DNA from: JADFOI01 sp965218935
GTDB taxonomy: Bacteria; Acidobacteriota; UBA6911; RPQK01; JADFOI01
DNA: 64,000 nt
Direction: 5' to 3'
Assembly (NCBI GenBank): GCA_965218935.1
Contig: CBDCMH010000005.1
Coordinates: 186,001-250,000, forward strand
In this document: positions 43,613 through 51,342 of the stretch, one piece after another
Layout: the number at the start of each line of letters is the position of its first letter
How positions within the stretch are numbered: position 1 is the stretch's first letter
Program-made: the position numbers and the translations under genes
The notes under the pieces: model-generated
Database searches by the model: none
Told to the model about the DNA's origin: nothing
The model's input: only the letters and a program-made list of their open reading frames with translations

Positions 43613-44872
43613 TCAGGCAGCCTCTTTCAACAACCGACTACGGACTTGCTTGAGTCCCTCCTCAAACTGCAGTGCTCGAATTGCGGTGTTGAGTTTTTGG
43701 TAAAAGTCATCTCGCAGAGCAGTTTGGCCCTCATCAGAAGCATTGTCAAAATAAAAGTTGGTCACAAAGTCTTGATCGGGAGATGCCACCTCCGGAGATA
43801 TCCCCGAATCGCTCAGTTCTCTGCTCTGAATGGGTGCCCCGGTGGAACGATAAAAAAGCCCCGTCAAAATTTCCAGGACGGAACCATCCTCGAGGTAAAT
43901 CAGGTCCTGAACTGAACCCTGACCATCGGTCCTTTCTCCCACCGTCCCAGCGATGTCATGATCCTTCAGAGCGGCAACAAGAACTTCCGCTGCGCCGCTA
44001 CTTCCCCGGTCCATCAACAAGACTACCCGAATATCGGAAATAAGCGGCTCCGTCAAGGAAACAAATTCTGTCTTATTGCCATCCTGATCGCTTACCGTCA
44101 AGATTTTCTTACCCTGAGGGAGAAACAGATCACTGATCTTGACTGCCTCTTCAAAGGACCCCAGGGCCGTTCCTCGCACATCCACCAAAAGTCCTCTCAT
44201 GCCGGAAGAGAGCAACATCTTCAGCTTTGCTGAAACGAGTTGGGCAACCCCTTCCTCAAAGTGCGGGATCGACAAAAATCCAATCCCCTCTTCCACAATA
44301 CGGGCGGAAACCTCGGTCAGCGGCATATCTTCCCGAACCAAGTCCACCTGTGAAGGGGCGCTTCGACGGGCTCGAACCACGCGGAGATGGACTGAACTCC
44401 CCTCTGTGCCAAGCAACAATTTTCGGGCCTCCCACAGACTCATTTGACTGGTCAAGTTACCATCTATGGACTCGAGGAGATCGCCCGTACGCAAACCCCT
44501 TTTCTGTGCGGGGCTGCCTGAGACGACCGAGACGACATAGGCGTAACCATATCGTTTGGAGAGTATGATTCCGGGCGAGGCCGTCAACTCACCTTTGGAT
44601 CGCTGAATCTCCTGATAGGTGTCCCCATCAATGAAACTCGCATACGGATCCAGAGCCTCCATCATGCCCTGTAAACCTCCCTGCATCACTTTTTCCAGAT
44701 CAGGTTCCTCAACATAATCCTCTCTGACTTTGTTGAGAACATCGGTGAAAATTCTCAAACCTCGATAAGCGTTGTCCTTTGCTGAAACTCTGTTCAGCAT
44801 TCCACCCACCAACCCATAGACGACAATCAGTGCGGAAAGGAAAACGATTATAATTTTGGCCTTACTAAACAT
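43613..44872 (-). CDS. S41 (CtpA-like) pseudopeptidase with PDZ domain
   Basis: 419 residues: N-terminal signal anchor (IIIVFLSALIVVYGLVGGML), a helical lead (LNKVREDYVEEPDLEKVMQGGLQGM region), PDZ (~residues 100-165) and the S41 core (GIGFLSIPHF, GLLVDVRG). Aligned without gaps to E. coli Prc (SASASE...TFGKG), the catalytic Ser is Gly 293 (SSGAAE) and the catalytic Lys is Gln 318 (TDGQG). It is therefore likely inactive and may instead bind C-termini or regulate a partner. Confidence 0.88.
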   Translation of the reverse strand: MFSKAKIIIVFLSALIVVYGLVGGMLNRVSAKDNAYRGLRIFTDVLNKVREDYVEEPDLEKVMQGGLQGMMEALDPYASFIDGDTYQEIQRSKGELTASPGIILSKRYGYAYVVSVVSGSPAQKRGLRTGDLLESIDGNLTSQMSLWEARKLLLGTEGSSVHLRVVRARRSAPSQVDLVREDMPLTEVSARIVEEGIGFLSIPHFEEGVAQLVSAKLKMLLSSGMRGLLVDVRGTALGSFEEAVKISDLFLPQGKKILTVSDQDGNKTEFVSLTEPLISDIRVVLLMDRGSSGAAEVLVAALKDHDIAGTVGERTDGQGSVQDLIYLEDGSVLEILTGLFYRSTGAPIQSRELSDSGISPEVASPDQDFVTNFYFDNASDEGQTALRDDFYQKLNTAIRALQFEEGLKQVRSRLLKEAA

Positions 44873-44971
44873 TGATTTCCTCTAAACAACCGGGGCTCAG
44901 CCGCGATATGATACTAGCTTAGGAACTTTGCGGAAATAATGCAAGAAAATGGAGCAGATTCTGAGTGTATC

Positions 44972-45385
44972 ATGAGGCGATGGATGGCCTTGGATGTGGG
45001 CTCCAAGACGATTGGAGTCGCCATCACGGATCCCTTAAAGGTTACGGCCCGGCCTCTGAAGACTCTGATCAGAGAAAATTTGGACAGAGATGCTGAGCGA
45101 ATTGGCGAGCTCATTGACGAGCAGGACATTGAACGCCTGGTTGTGGGAATGCCCAGGCATCTGAGAGGCGAGAGAAGTAGCATCGCCGACCTCATCGAAC
45201 CTCTGGTGAAGCTTTTGGAACGAAACCTTGAAATCCCCATAGCGTCAGCAGAAGAGCGCTTATCGACCAAAGAAGCAGAACGGCTTATGGCGGAAGCGGA
45301 CTTGCCTCTAGCCGAACGGAGAAAAAGAAGGAACGAATTTGCAGCAGCCGTCATTCTCGAATGGTATTTAGAGGAATGCCGATGA
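44972..45385 (+). CDS. ruvX: Holliday junction resolvase-like RuvX (YqgF)
   Basis: 137 residues from ATG 44972 (the family's usual length); an in-frame ATG at 44939 is upstream. The RNase H-like core is visible: MALDVGSKTIGVAITDP, VVGMPRHLRGERS, and EERLSTKEAERL. The family acts in pre-16S rRNA 5'-end maturation or recombination. mltG overlaps its stop by ATGA. Confidence 0.93.
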   Translation: MRRWMALDVGSKTIGVAITDPLKVTARPLKTLIRENLDRDAERIGELIDEQDIERLVVGMPRHLRGERSSIADLIEPLVKLLERNLEIPIASAEERLSTKEAERLMAEADLPLAERRKRRNEFAAAVILEWYLEECR

Positions 45386-46404
45386 TCAACAAACTCGGGG
45401 ACGCAAAGAGTCTGATTCTCTTAGGAGTGCTGGCAGGATTGGTTACGTGCTCCTTCTTACTCTTGCTGATGGTCCAGATTTATCAACCCCACCAGGGTTA
45501 TGAGGAATCTCACCAGCTGATTGTGATTCAACGGGGTTCTACGGTTCCTCAGATTGCCCGAACTCTCGAATCCCATGGTATCATCCGCTCTTCCCTGCTC
45601 TTTGAATGGTATGCCCGCTTCGCCCACCGGCCCTTGGTACTGCAGGCTGGAGAATACCGCTTTGAGGGGCCCATGAATCTTCCCACCGTGACAGAGAAAC
45701 TGCGCAACGGCATGGTTCACCATTACCGTGTGACCATCCCGGAGGGTCTGATCATGGATGAGATCGCCGAGCGATTCGTGGCCCAGGGATTTGGAACCAG
45801 AGAGAAATTTCTTGAAGCCATGAAGCGTACTGCCCTGATCAGCGACCGGGACTCTCTTGCCGAGGACAACCTGGAAGGGTATCTCTTCCCCGACACCTAC
45901 TTCGTGACTCGAGATATGAGCGAACAGCAGATGGTTGAAGCCATGGTGGCCAACTTCCAAAGGGTGTGGACTCCGGAGCGCTTGAAGCGAGCGGAAGAAT
46001 TGGATTTAACGACCAGAGAGGTCATGACCCTGGCCTCTTTGATTGAAAAGGAAACCGCTCTTTCCAGCGAGCGGTCCCTGGTCTCGGCAGTCTTCCATAA
46101 TCGACTCCGGAAAAACCTCAAACTCGCCTGTGATCCAACCGTTATCTATGCCGTTAGGCTGGTGAAAGAATACGATGGAGTCATCAACCGGAGCGACCTG
46201 GAGCTTGACTCCTCTTACAACACCTATCTCTACTCCGGATTACCCCCAGGTCCGATCGCCAACCCGGGACTTGAATCCATTGATGCCGCCCTTTATCCGG
46301 CGAAAGTAGACTACCTCTATTTCGTCTCCACGAACGACGGCAGGCACCTCTTCTCGACCAGCTACCGAGATCACAGCCAGGCCGTCGCTCAGTATCAACG
46401 TTAG
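45382..46404 (+). CDS. mltG: Endolytic murein transglycosylase MltG
   Basis: 340 residues from ATG 45382, which overlaps the ruvX stop and has AGAGGA upstream. N-terminal membrane helix (LILLGVLAGLVTCSFLLLLM), LysM-like first part, and the YceG core with the catalytic Glu in MTLASLIEKETAL and YNTYLYSGLPPGPIANPG. It cuts nascent glycan strands. A 1500-bp insertion sequence begins six bases after its stop. Confidence 0.95.
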   Translation: MINKLGDAKSLILLGVLAGLVTCSFLLLLMVQIYQPHQGYEESHQLIVIQRGSTVPQIARTLESHGIIRSSLLFEWYARFAHRPLVLQAGEYRFEGPMNLPTVTEKLRNGMVHHYRVTIPEGLIMDEIAERFVAQGFGTREKFLEAMKRTALISDRDSLAEDNLEGYLFPDTYFVTRDMSEQQMVEAMVANFQRVWTPERLKRAEELDLTTREVMTLASLIEKETALSSERSLVSAVFHNRLRKNLKLACDPTVIYAVRLVKEYDGVINRSDLELDSSYNTYLYSGLPPGPIANPGLESIDAALYPAKVDYLYFVSTNDGRHLFSTSYRDHSQAVAQYQR

Positions 46405-46405
46405 C

Positions 46406-46410
46406 CGGCA
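46406..46410. repeat. Left target-site duplication CGGCA
   Basis: CGGCA at 46406-46410 and again at 47911-47915 directly flank the 1500-bp element. The duplication is perfect, so insertion is recent or little decayed. Confidence 0.75.
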
Positions 46411-47910
46411 CCCGTTGCCTCACGTAAAAATCTATTCCAAAGGGTATTCGTTGCCTCACTAAGAATCTATCCGAAAGGGATTGCAAAAAGTGGTGGTAAA
46501 AAGCACCAACCAGAGGAGTGGCAACCCCTTGCCCAACACCCGCAGCCTGCAGCAAGAGAAAGATTTTCACATCCAGCCCGCTTCCCATCGTTTCTTCTGC
46601 TCAGGAGTCGGTTTGAGCAAAAGGCAATTCTGAAGCCAGCCGATCTGCCGTGCCAGCTGGGCCGGATTGAGCTTCTCATACTCTCGGGCCAGTTCCCGCT
46701 TGATCTTGTCCGCCACCTCAGGGGACTCGCAGATCCTCCGGTAGGGAGTTTTCGGCACATCATACTTTTTCCAGATCCGAGACCCTCGACGTTGCTTGGC
46801 CACCATCTTCATGACCGGCTTGAAAAAGTTGATCTGCAGTCGCAGCCGATCGTACAACTCGTTCACCAGCTCCTGTTCTCGCTCTCCCTCGTAGCGAGCA
46901 TAACCCACGGCCCGCCGAACCACCGAATAGTTTTTCTGCTCCACATAAGGGTTGTCATTCTTGCGCGAGGGGCGGGTTCGGCTGAAGCTGATCTTTTCCT
47001 GCTCACAAAAACGAATCAAGTGCTTGTTGATGAACTCGCTGCCGTTGTCCGAAGCCATCCCCAGCCAAGGGAAGGGCGAGCGCTTCTGAAGCAGCTTCAT
47101 CGCTTCCAGGACCCACACCTGGGCCTTATTGCGCACCGCTCGGACCTCTGTCCAGCCCGTGTACACGTCCGTCACATCCAGGGTTTGAAGGTAGTCCCCC
47201 CGACCCTGGCCTCCCTCATGGCCCACCAGGTCCACTTCCACAAAACCGGGGCGATCCTCCTGCCAGTCGGCGAAACGCTTGATCGGAATCTGGTGTTTGA
47301 GCAGCGTTCCCGGCTTGGTTCCGGATCGTCCTTTGAGACGGTGCTTGCACCTTTCGGGCTCCAGCAGCCGATCGATGGTGGCGGCGCTGATCTGCATCAA
47401 CCGCTCATGGGTGCTGGCATCCACTTTCAGTTCCCCATGTCTTTGTAAAATGGGTACCACTTCCGGCAAAATCGCGACCAGACGTTTGCCACACAAATAG
47501 TCCAGTATCTCCCAGATCATCGTCAGCGCCTTTAGAACTTTCTGGTCGTATTTGCGGGCCCGCTCTCGCCGTACTCTCTTGCCGATATCCCCTACCGCCA
47601 CCAGCTTGGGGCTCAACCGGATCCGCTTGCCCTGGTGGCGAAGCAGATAGGCTCCATAGCAGCGGTTGTAGCCCGTCATTTGGGTAAACTCCGTCAACAC
47701 TTCCCCCTTCACCTTCTTGCCCTTCTTCCGGTAGCGGGGGGCAAAACTTTTGATCAATACACGCTTTTCTGCCATCGTTAACCTCATTGGTGCCCTCCAT
47801 TCCTTCATGGAGGACACTTCTATTCCCCTGCTCAGGGCCAGGCAATTTCGAATAGATTTTTTAATGAGGCAACGTATCCATTTCGAATAGATTTTTGATG
47901 AGGCAATTCG
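46411..47910 (-). mobile_element. Complete 1500-bp insertion sequence with tandem terminal repeats
   Basis: Bounded by CGGCA duplications. Each end carries two direct copies of a ~34-36-bp unit (GTTGCCTCA..AAAAATCTATTC): left at 46414 and 46450, right (inverted) ending 47873 and 47907. They form inverted repeats of ~65 bp overall. It codes one DDE transposase. It sits between mltG and a small exported protein. Confidence 0.85.
46567..47787 (-). CDS. DDE (integrase-core) transposase
   Basis: About 406 residues from ATG 47787, preceded by GGAGGG at six bases; an open stretch further upstream lacks such a site. N-terminal HTH part (MAEKRVLIKSFAPRYRKKGK), then an rve core with D in VEVDLVGHEGG, D in MASDNGSEFIN and E in RKNDNPYVEQKNY. 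The type belongs to ISNCY-like integrase transposases; the exact family cannot be fixed by eye. No stop codon or frameshift is seen. Confidence 0.9.
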   Translation of the reverse strand: MRLTMAEKRVLIKSFAPRYRKKGKKVKGEVLTEFTQMTGYNRCYGAYLLRHQGKRIRLSPKLVAVGDIGKRVRRERARKYDQKVLKALTMIWEILDYLCGKRLVAILPEVVPILQRHGELKVDASTHERLMQISAATIDRLLEPERCKHRLKGRSGTKPGTLLKHQIPIKRFADWQEDRPGFVEVDLVGHEGGQGRGDYLQTLDVTDVYTGWTEVRAVRNKAQVWVLEAMKLLQKRSPFPWLGMASDNGSEFINKHLIRFCEQEKISFSRTRPSRKNDNPYVEQKNYSVVRRAVGYARYEGEREQELVNELYDRLRLQINFFKPVMKMVAKQRRGSRIWKKYDVPKTPYRRICESPEVADKIKRELAREYEKLNPAQLARQIGWLQNCLLLKPTPEQKKRWEAGWM

Positions 47911-47975
47911 CGGCATTCCATGCAGGCCGGGAATGTTCTAAAATTATAGCCGGGATTATTCATAGTAAGGACTCC

Positions 47976-48002
47976 GGAATGTGGGAGGCACCTCAGGTGC
48001 CG
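47976..48002. repeat. Single arm of the GGCACCTCAGGTGCC repeat
   Basis: CCGGAATGTGGGAGGCACCT.. matches the repeats at 33283-33402 and 57611-57647. Here only one arm and the core palindrome are present, followed by a degraded second arm ending near 48043 (GTTCGGCAC). Confidence 0.8.
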
Positions 48003-48046
48003 AATCCGAAAAGAATGGGAAAGAATTCAAGCTGTTCGGCACATAA

Positions 48047-48068
48047 AGTGTCTCGCTCCATAAATACG
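48047..48068. repeat. Solo end of the AGTGTCTCG MITE-like element
   Basis: AGTGTCTCGCTCCATAAATA matches the ends of the element at 40264-40539 with one mismatch. It runs directly into the ATG of the next gene. Confidence 0.75.
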
Positions 48069-48665
48069 ATGATTGCACGAAAGCACCTGTTACTCATTCT
48101 CTTTCTGTTTGTCGCTCCCGCCGAGAACTGGGCAACGGCCAGGGCGCAGGTGGTCCCGCCCCCCTTGCGAATTCATATTCCTTTCGAAGCGGGTTGGGAC
48201 GGTATGGTCGAGACCCTCGAGAAAAACGAGTTTGAGTTGCTCCGTCAAGATCGAGGTCAGGGATTCATCCTGAGCAGCTTTCGTGAGTATAGCTCAGGGC
48301 TCTTAACTGAAAGTCACATCAGCAAGATCGGTGAGAAGCCAAAGCTGATCGATGGCGACTGGGTTCGCGTGCGATATCGATATGAAATTCTTGTAGAGCT
48401 GATTGCTGACCGAGAGACAGTCGTCACAGTGTATGCCAACATTGAGGCTTTGAAGCGCGAGTACCTGGGAAAGGAGACCTGGATCGAAATTCAGACGATC
48501 GGAAAACTGGAAGAGACTCTCTTGACCCAGTTCGGGCAGCACCTTTTCGGAGGAACCTTTAGCCTGCAGAAACCCAAAAAGGGTTTCTGGGAAAGAGACC
48601 CGACCTACGCCCCTCATCCGTACGAAAGAATACCCCGGATCGTGGGCCCTGAGAGGTCACCGTGA
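48069..48665 (+). CDS. Exported protein of unknown function
   Basis: 198 residues from ATG 48069. N-terminal signal (KHLLLILFLFVAPAENWATA), then a compact domain with PFEAGWDGMVETLEKNEFEL, a strand-rich middle (VRVRYRYEILVELI) and a short Pro-rich tail. The aromatic-rich middle resembles no family I recognise. No ribosome binding site is seen, and a repeat end abuts the start, so the 5' part may have been replaced. Confidence 0.65.
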   Translation: MIARKHLLLILFLFVAPAENWATARAQVVPPPLRIHIPFEAGWDGMVETLEKNEFELLRQDRGQGFILSSFREYSSGLLTESHISKIGEKPKLIDGDWVRVRYRYEILVELIADRETVVTVYANIEALKREYLGKETWIEIQTIGKLEETLLTQFGQHLFGGTFSLQKPKKGFWERDPTYAPHPYERIPRIVGPERSP

Positions 48666-48691
48666 CCCACCACGAATGTCCCTGAGTAAGG

Positions 48692-48916
48692 AGCCCGGAC
48701 TATGCATAAATTCTCTACTGCACCAACGAAATCATCCGCCCTGACTGCGCGACCCGCAAATGCGGGTGCCCCCGACCCGCAAGCGGGTGCCCCCGGCCTC
48801 CTCAACGTACTGCAGAGAGTACGTCTGCGGGCACCTTCCGTCGCGCGTGGCGCAGCGCACTCAGGTCGGCGCTTTCGTCGCTTCGTGACGAGCACCTATG
48901 CATAATCCGGGCTAGC
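48692..48916. repeat. 225-bp MITE-like repeat with AGCCCGGAC/CCGGGCTAGC ends, copy 1
   Basis: Starts AGCCCGGACTATGCATAA and ends TATGCATAATCCGGGCTAGC, an inverted repeat. The inside holds GCGACCCGCAAATGCGGGTG, a second GACCCGCAAGCGGGTGCCCC palindrome, and a CGTACT..AGAGAGTACG stem. A second copy with the same parts is at 62864-63077. No supported gene. Confidence 0.8.
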
Positions 48917-48923
48917 TGATGAA

Positions 48924-49586
48924 ATGAATGAGCGAACACTACAAATTCTTGACCGGTCGCTGGAACACTCGCTGTGGGTCTTTCTCTTTATTTTTCTTGC
49001 CAGTCTCTGCTTCATTGCTCTGCGACTTAAGGCGCGCAAACAGGGGCTGGCCGACTATCTTCGTGAGGAATTCGAAAGTCGGCATGAACAAGAGATTATG
49101 GGGGAAGATCTGGGAGAGGTGCTGGATGGAGCCGTGCCCTTATCCAATCGAGTGCGGATGGCCACCAAGGCGCTGATCCTTTCCGCCGCGCTGGCCTTTG
49201 TATGCTTTCTGGTGGTCGGCTTTACCCCTCTTTCTTTTTTCGGAAATTTCGCCACTGAACCCACCCGGGAAACAGGGCCATTGAGATTGACTTTGCTGAC
49301 CTACGAGCGCTTTTACGAAGGCTTTTCTTTGGAGGGAGAAGTCTGGAATCAAACCGAAAGGCCGATGACAGGGTTAAAGGCCCTCGTCTCCGTCTGGAAG
49401 TCGGAGCAAGAGCTTCTGGATGAGGTCTCGGTTCAGGTCGAGCCCGATCCTCTTCCCGCTCTCTCAGCGGGCACCTTCAGCCTCCGTTACACGGAAAATT
49501 CACCTTTCTTGTACGGCTACCAAGTCACCTTTGAAAACGAGCAGGATCTGAAGGTTCCTCACGTCGAAGGATTCGACGTTGAGTAA
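48924..49586 (+). CDS. Membrane protein with two helices and an FxLyD-like domain
   Basis: 220 residues. TM1 (VFLFIFLASLCFIAL, ~18-34), a charged cytoplasmic linker, TM2 (ALILSAALAFVCFLVVGFT, ~82-100), then a beta-sandwich-like domain resembling FxLyD (EGFSLEGEVWNQTERPMTG). Its last codons overlap the ABC exporter start, so it may be an accessory part of that exporter; this is inference. Confidence 0.72.
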   Translation: MNERTLQILDRSLEHSLWVFLFIFLASLCFIALRLKARKQGLADYLREEFESRHEQEIMGEDLGEVLDGAVPLSNRVRMATKALILSAALAFVCFLVVGFTPLSFFGNFATEPTRETGPLRLTLLTYERFYEGFSLEGEVWNQTERPMTGLKALVSVWKSEQELLDEVSVQVEPDPLPALSAGTFSLRYTENSPFLYGYQVTFENEQDLKVPHVEGFDVE

Positions 49587-51342
49587 ATCCTTTCGCCTGG
49601 ATCCCCGTAAACAGCAACTCCTGACCCTGATTCCTTATCTCAAGAAGTACCAGGCAAGGGTCGCCATTGGGGCAATCATGGTCCTCCTGACCAATCTGGT
49701 TGCCGTCGTTTCGCCCTGGATTTTACGTAATGCCATCGACCGGCTCTATCTGGAGATCAGCCGCGATATTCTCCTTTATTATGCGATGCTCCTGATCGCA
49801 GCCAGCTTAGTGGAAGGGCTGTTCCGTTTCCTGATGCGGCGAATCCTGATCGGCGTCTCCAGAAACATTGAATACGATCTTCGCAACGACCTGTTTTCCC
49901 ATCTTCAATCCCTATCCCCAAGTTTTTACCAACGCAACCCCACAGGTGACATCATGTCTCGGGCCACCAATGATCTCAGCGCTGTTCGAATGGTGCTTGG
50001 ACCCGGAATCATGTACTCCATAAACACCCTTTTCACAGCTGTTTTGACCATCAGTATTCTCGTGACCATTAATTTTCAATTGGCCATCCTCACCCTGCTT
50101 CCTCTCCTGGCTGTGAGTGTCTGTGTGAAGTACTTCGGCAAACAAATCCATGCACGATTCGAGAAAATCCAGGAACAGTTTGCAGTGCTCACGACTTTAG
50201 CCCAGGAGAACGTCTCGGGAATTCGTGTGGTCAAGGCATACCACCAGGAGGAAGCGTTCGTTGGACGTTTCCAGGAGGCTAACGAGGCCTACGTCGACAG
50301 AAGCCTTTCTTTAATCAAGGTTTGGGGAGTCTTTAACCCACTGCTCACCTTTCTGTTGGGCCTCTCTTCAGTGGGACTCCTCTGGTATGGAGGACGTCAG
50401 GTCATTCAGGGCTCCATCACACTGGGCGAGTTCGTCGCTTTTATGGCTTACCTCAGCATGCTCACCTGGCCGACCATCGCTCTGGGATGGGTGATCAACA
50501 TCTTTGAACGTGGCGCAGCTTCCATGGGTCGAATGAATCAGATCTTTCAGTCGAGGCCGGAAATCAGGGATGAGCATCCCAGCACCCTGTCAACCCTCGA
50601 GGGCGACATTCAGATGAATAACCTTACTTTTTCCTATAACGGGACGCCTGTCCTCAAAAACGTGAACCTTAGAATTCCTTCAGGCCAAACTCTGGCCATC
50701 GTGGGAAGGACGGGAAGTGGAAAGTCAACGTTGGTGAACCTGCTGTGTCGCCTGTATCGCGTTCCCAAGGCAGGCATCTTCGTCGACGGCAATGACATCA
50801 ACGATATTCCCCTGGAGACGCTGCGAACCCATATTGGGTACGTCCCTCAGGAAACCTTTCTCTTCTCCGAGACCATCCAGCAGAACATCGCTTTTGGGAG
50901 ACCTGAAGCAAGTCCTCAGTCCATCCAGGAAAGCGCGAAAACCAGCAACATTTGGCCCGACATACAAGAGTTTCCCGGTAAATTCGAGACCTTCGTAGGG
51001 GAGCGCGGAATTACCTTGTCGGGAGGACAAAAACAGCGAATAGCCATTAGCCGGGCGCTTCTGGTGAATCCCAGAATTCTCATTCTCGATGACGCTCTTT
51101 CCAGCGTCGACACCGATACCGAGGAACGAATTCTGCAGGGGCTTTCCGGAGAATTCTCAAATCGAACCGTCATCTTGATTTCCCACCGGATTTCGACGGT
51201 CAAGATGGCCGATCAAATTCTGGTTCTGGAGAAGGGAGAAATCGTAGAACGGGGAACCCACGAGGATCTCCTGGAAGCAGCTGGACACTATGCCACCCTC
51301 TATGAAAGGCAGCTGTTGAAGGAAGAACTGGGAGTGGAATGA
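49579..51342 (+). CDS. ABC exporter half-transporter, degenerate-site subunit
   Basis: 587 residues from TTG 49579 (GAAGGA eight bases upstream; no other start nearby), overlapping the previous gene. Six-helix transmembrane domain, then an ATPase domain: Walker A GRTGSGKSTL, signature LSGGQKQR, H-loop ISHRIST. Walker B is ILILDDALSSVD, with Asp in place of the catalytic Glu, as in the inactive-site subunit of heterodimeric exporters (TM287/288, LmrCD). The partner follows with ATGA overlap. Confidence 0.95.
   Translation: MSKSFRLDPRKQQLLTLIPYLKKYQARVAIGAIMVLLTNLVAVVSPWILRNAIDRLYLEISRDILLYYAMLLIAASLVEGLFRFLMRRILIGVSRNIEYDLRNDLFSHLQSLSPSFYQRNPTGDIMSRATNDLSAVRMVLGPGIMYSINTLFTAVLTISILVTINFQLAILTLLPLLAVSVCVKYFGKQIHARFEKIQEQFAVLTTLAQENVSGIRVVKAYHQEEAFVGRFQEANEAYVDRSLSLIKVWGVFNPLLTFLLGLSSVGLLWYGGRQVIQGSITLGEFVAFMAYLSMLTWPTIALGWVINIFERGAASMGRMNQIFQSRPEIRDEHPSTLSTLEGDIQMNNLTFSYNGTPVLKNVNLRIPSGQTLAIVGRTGSGKSTLVNLLCRLYRVPKAGIFVDGNDINDIPLETLRTHIGYVPQETFLFSETIQQNIAFGRPEASPQSIQESAKTSNIWPDIQEFPGKFETFVGERGITLSGGQKQRIAISRALLVNPRILILDDALSSVDTDTEERILQGLSGEFSNRTVILISHRISTVKMADQILVLEKGEIVERGTHEDLLEAAGHYATLYERQLLKEELGVE

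Noticed and set aside
47895..48068. Upstream extension of the exported protein at 48069
   Set aside because: It would start inside the 1500-bp insertion sequence and read through two repeat fragments; the signal peptide begins at 48069.
48614..48895. Minus-strand 93-codon frame, Arg/Ala/Pro-rich
   Set aside because: It lies almost wholly in the GC-rich palindromic repeat; composition is that of the repeat.
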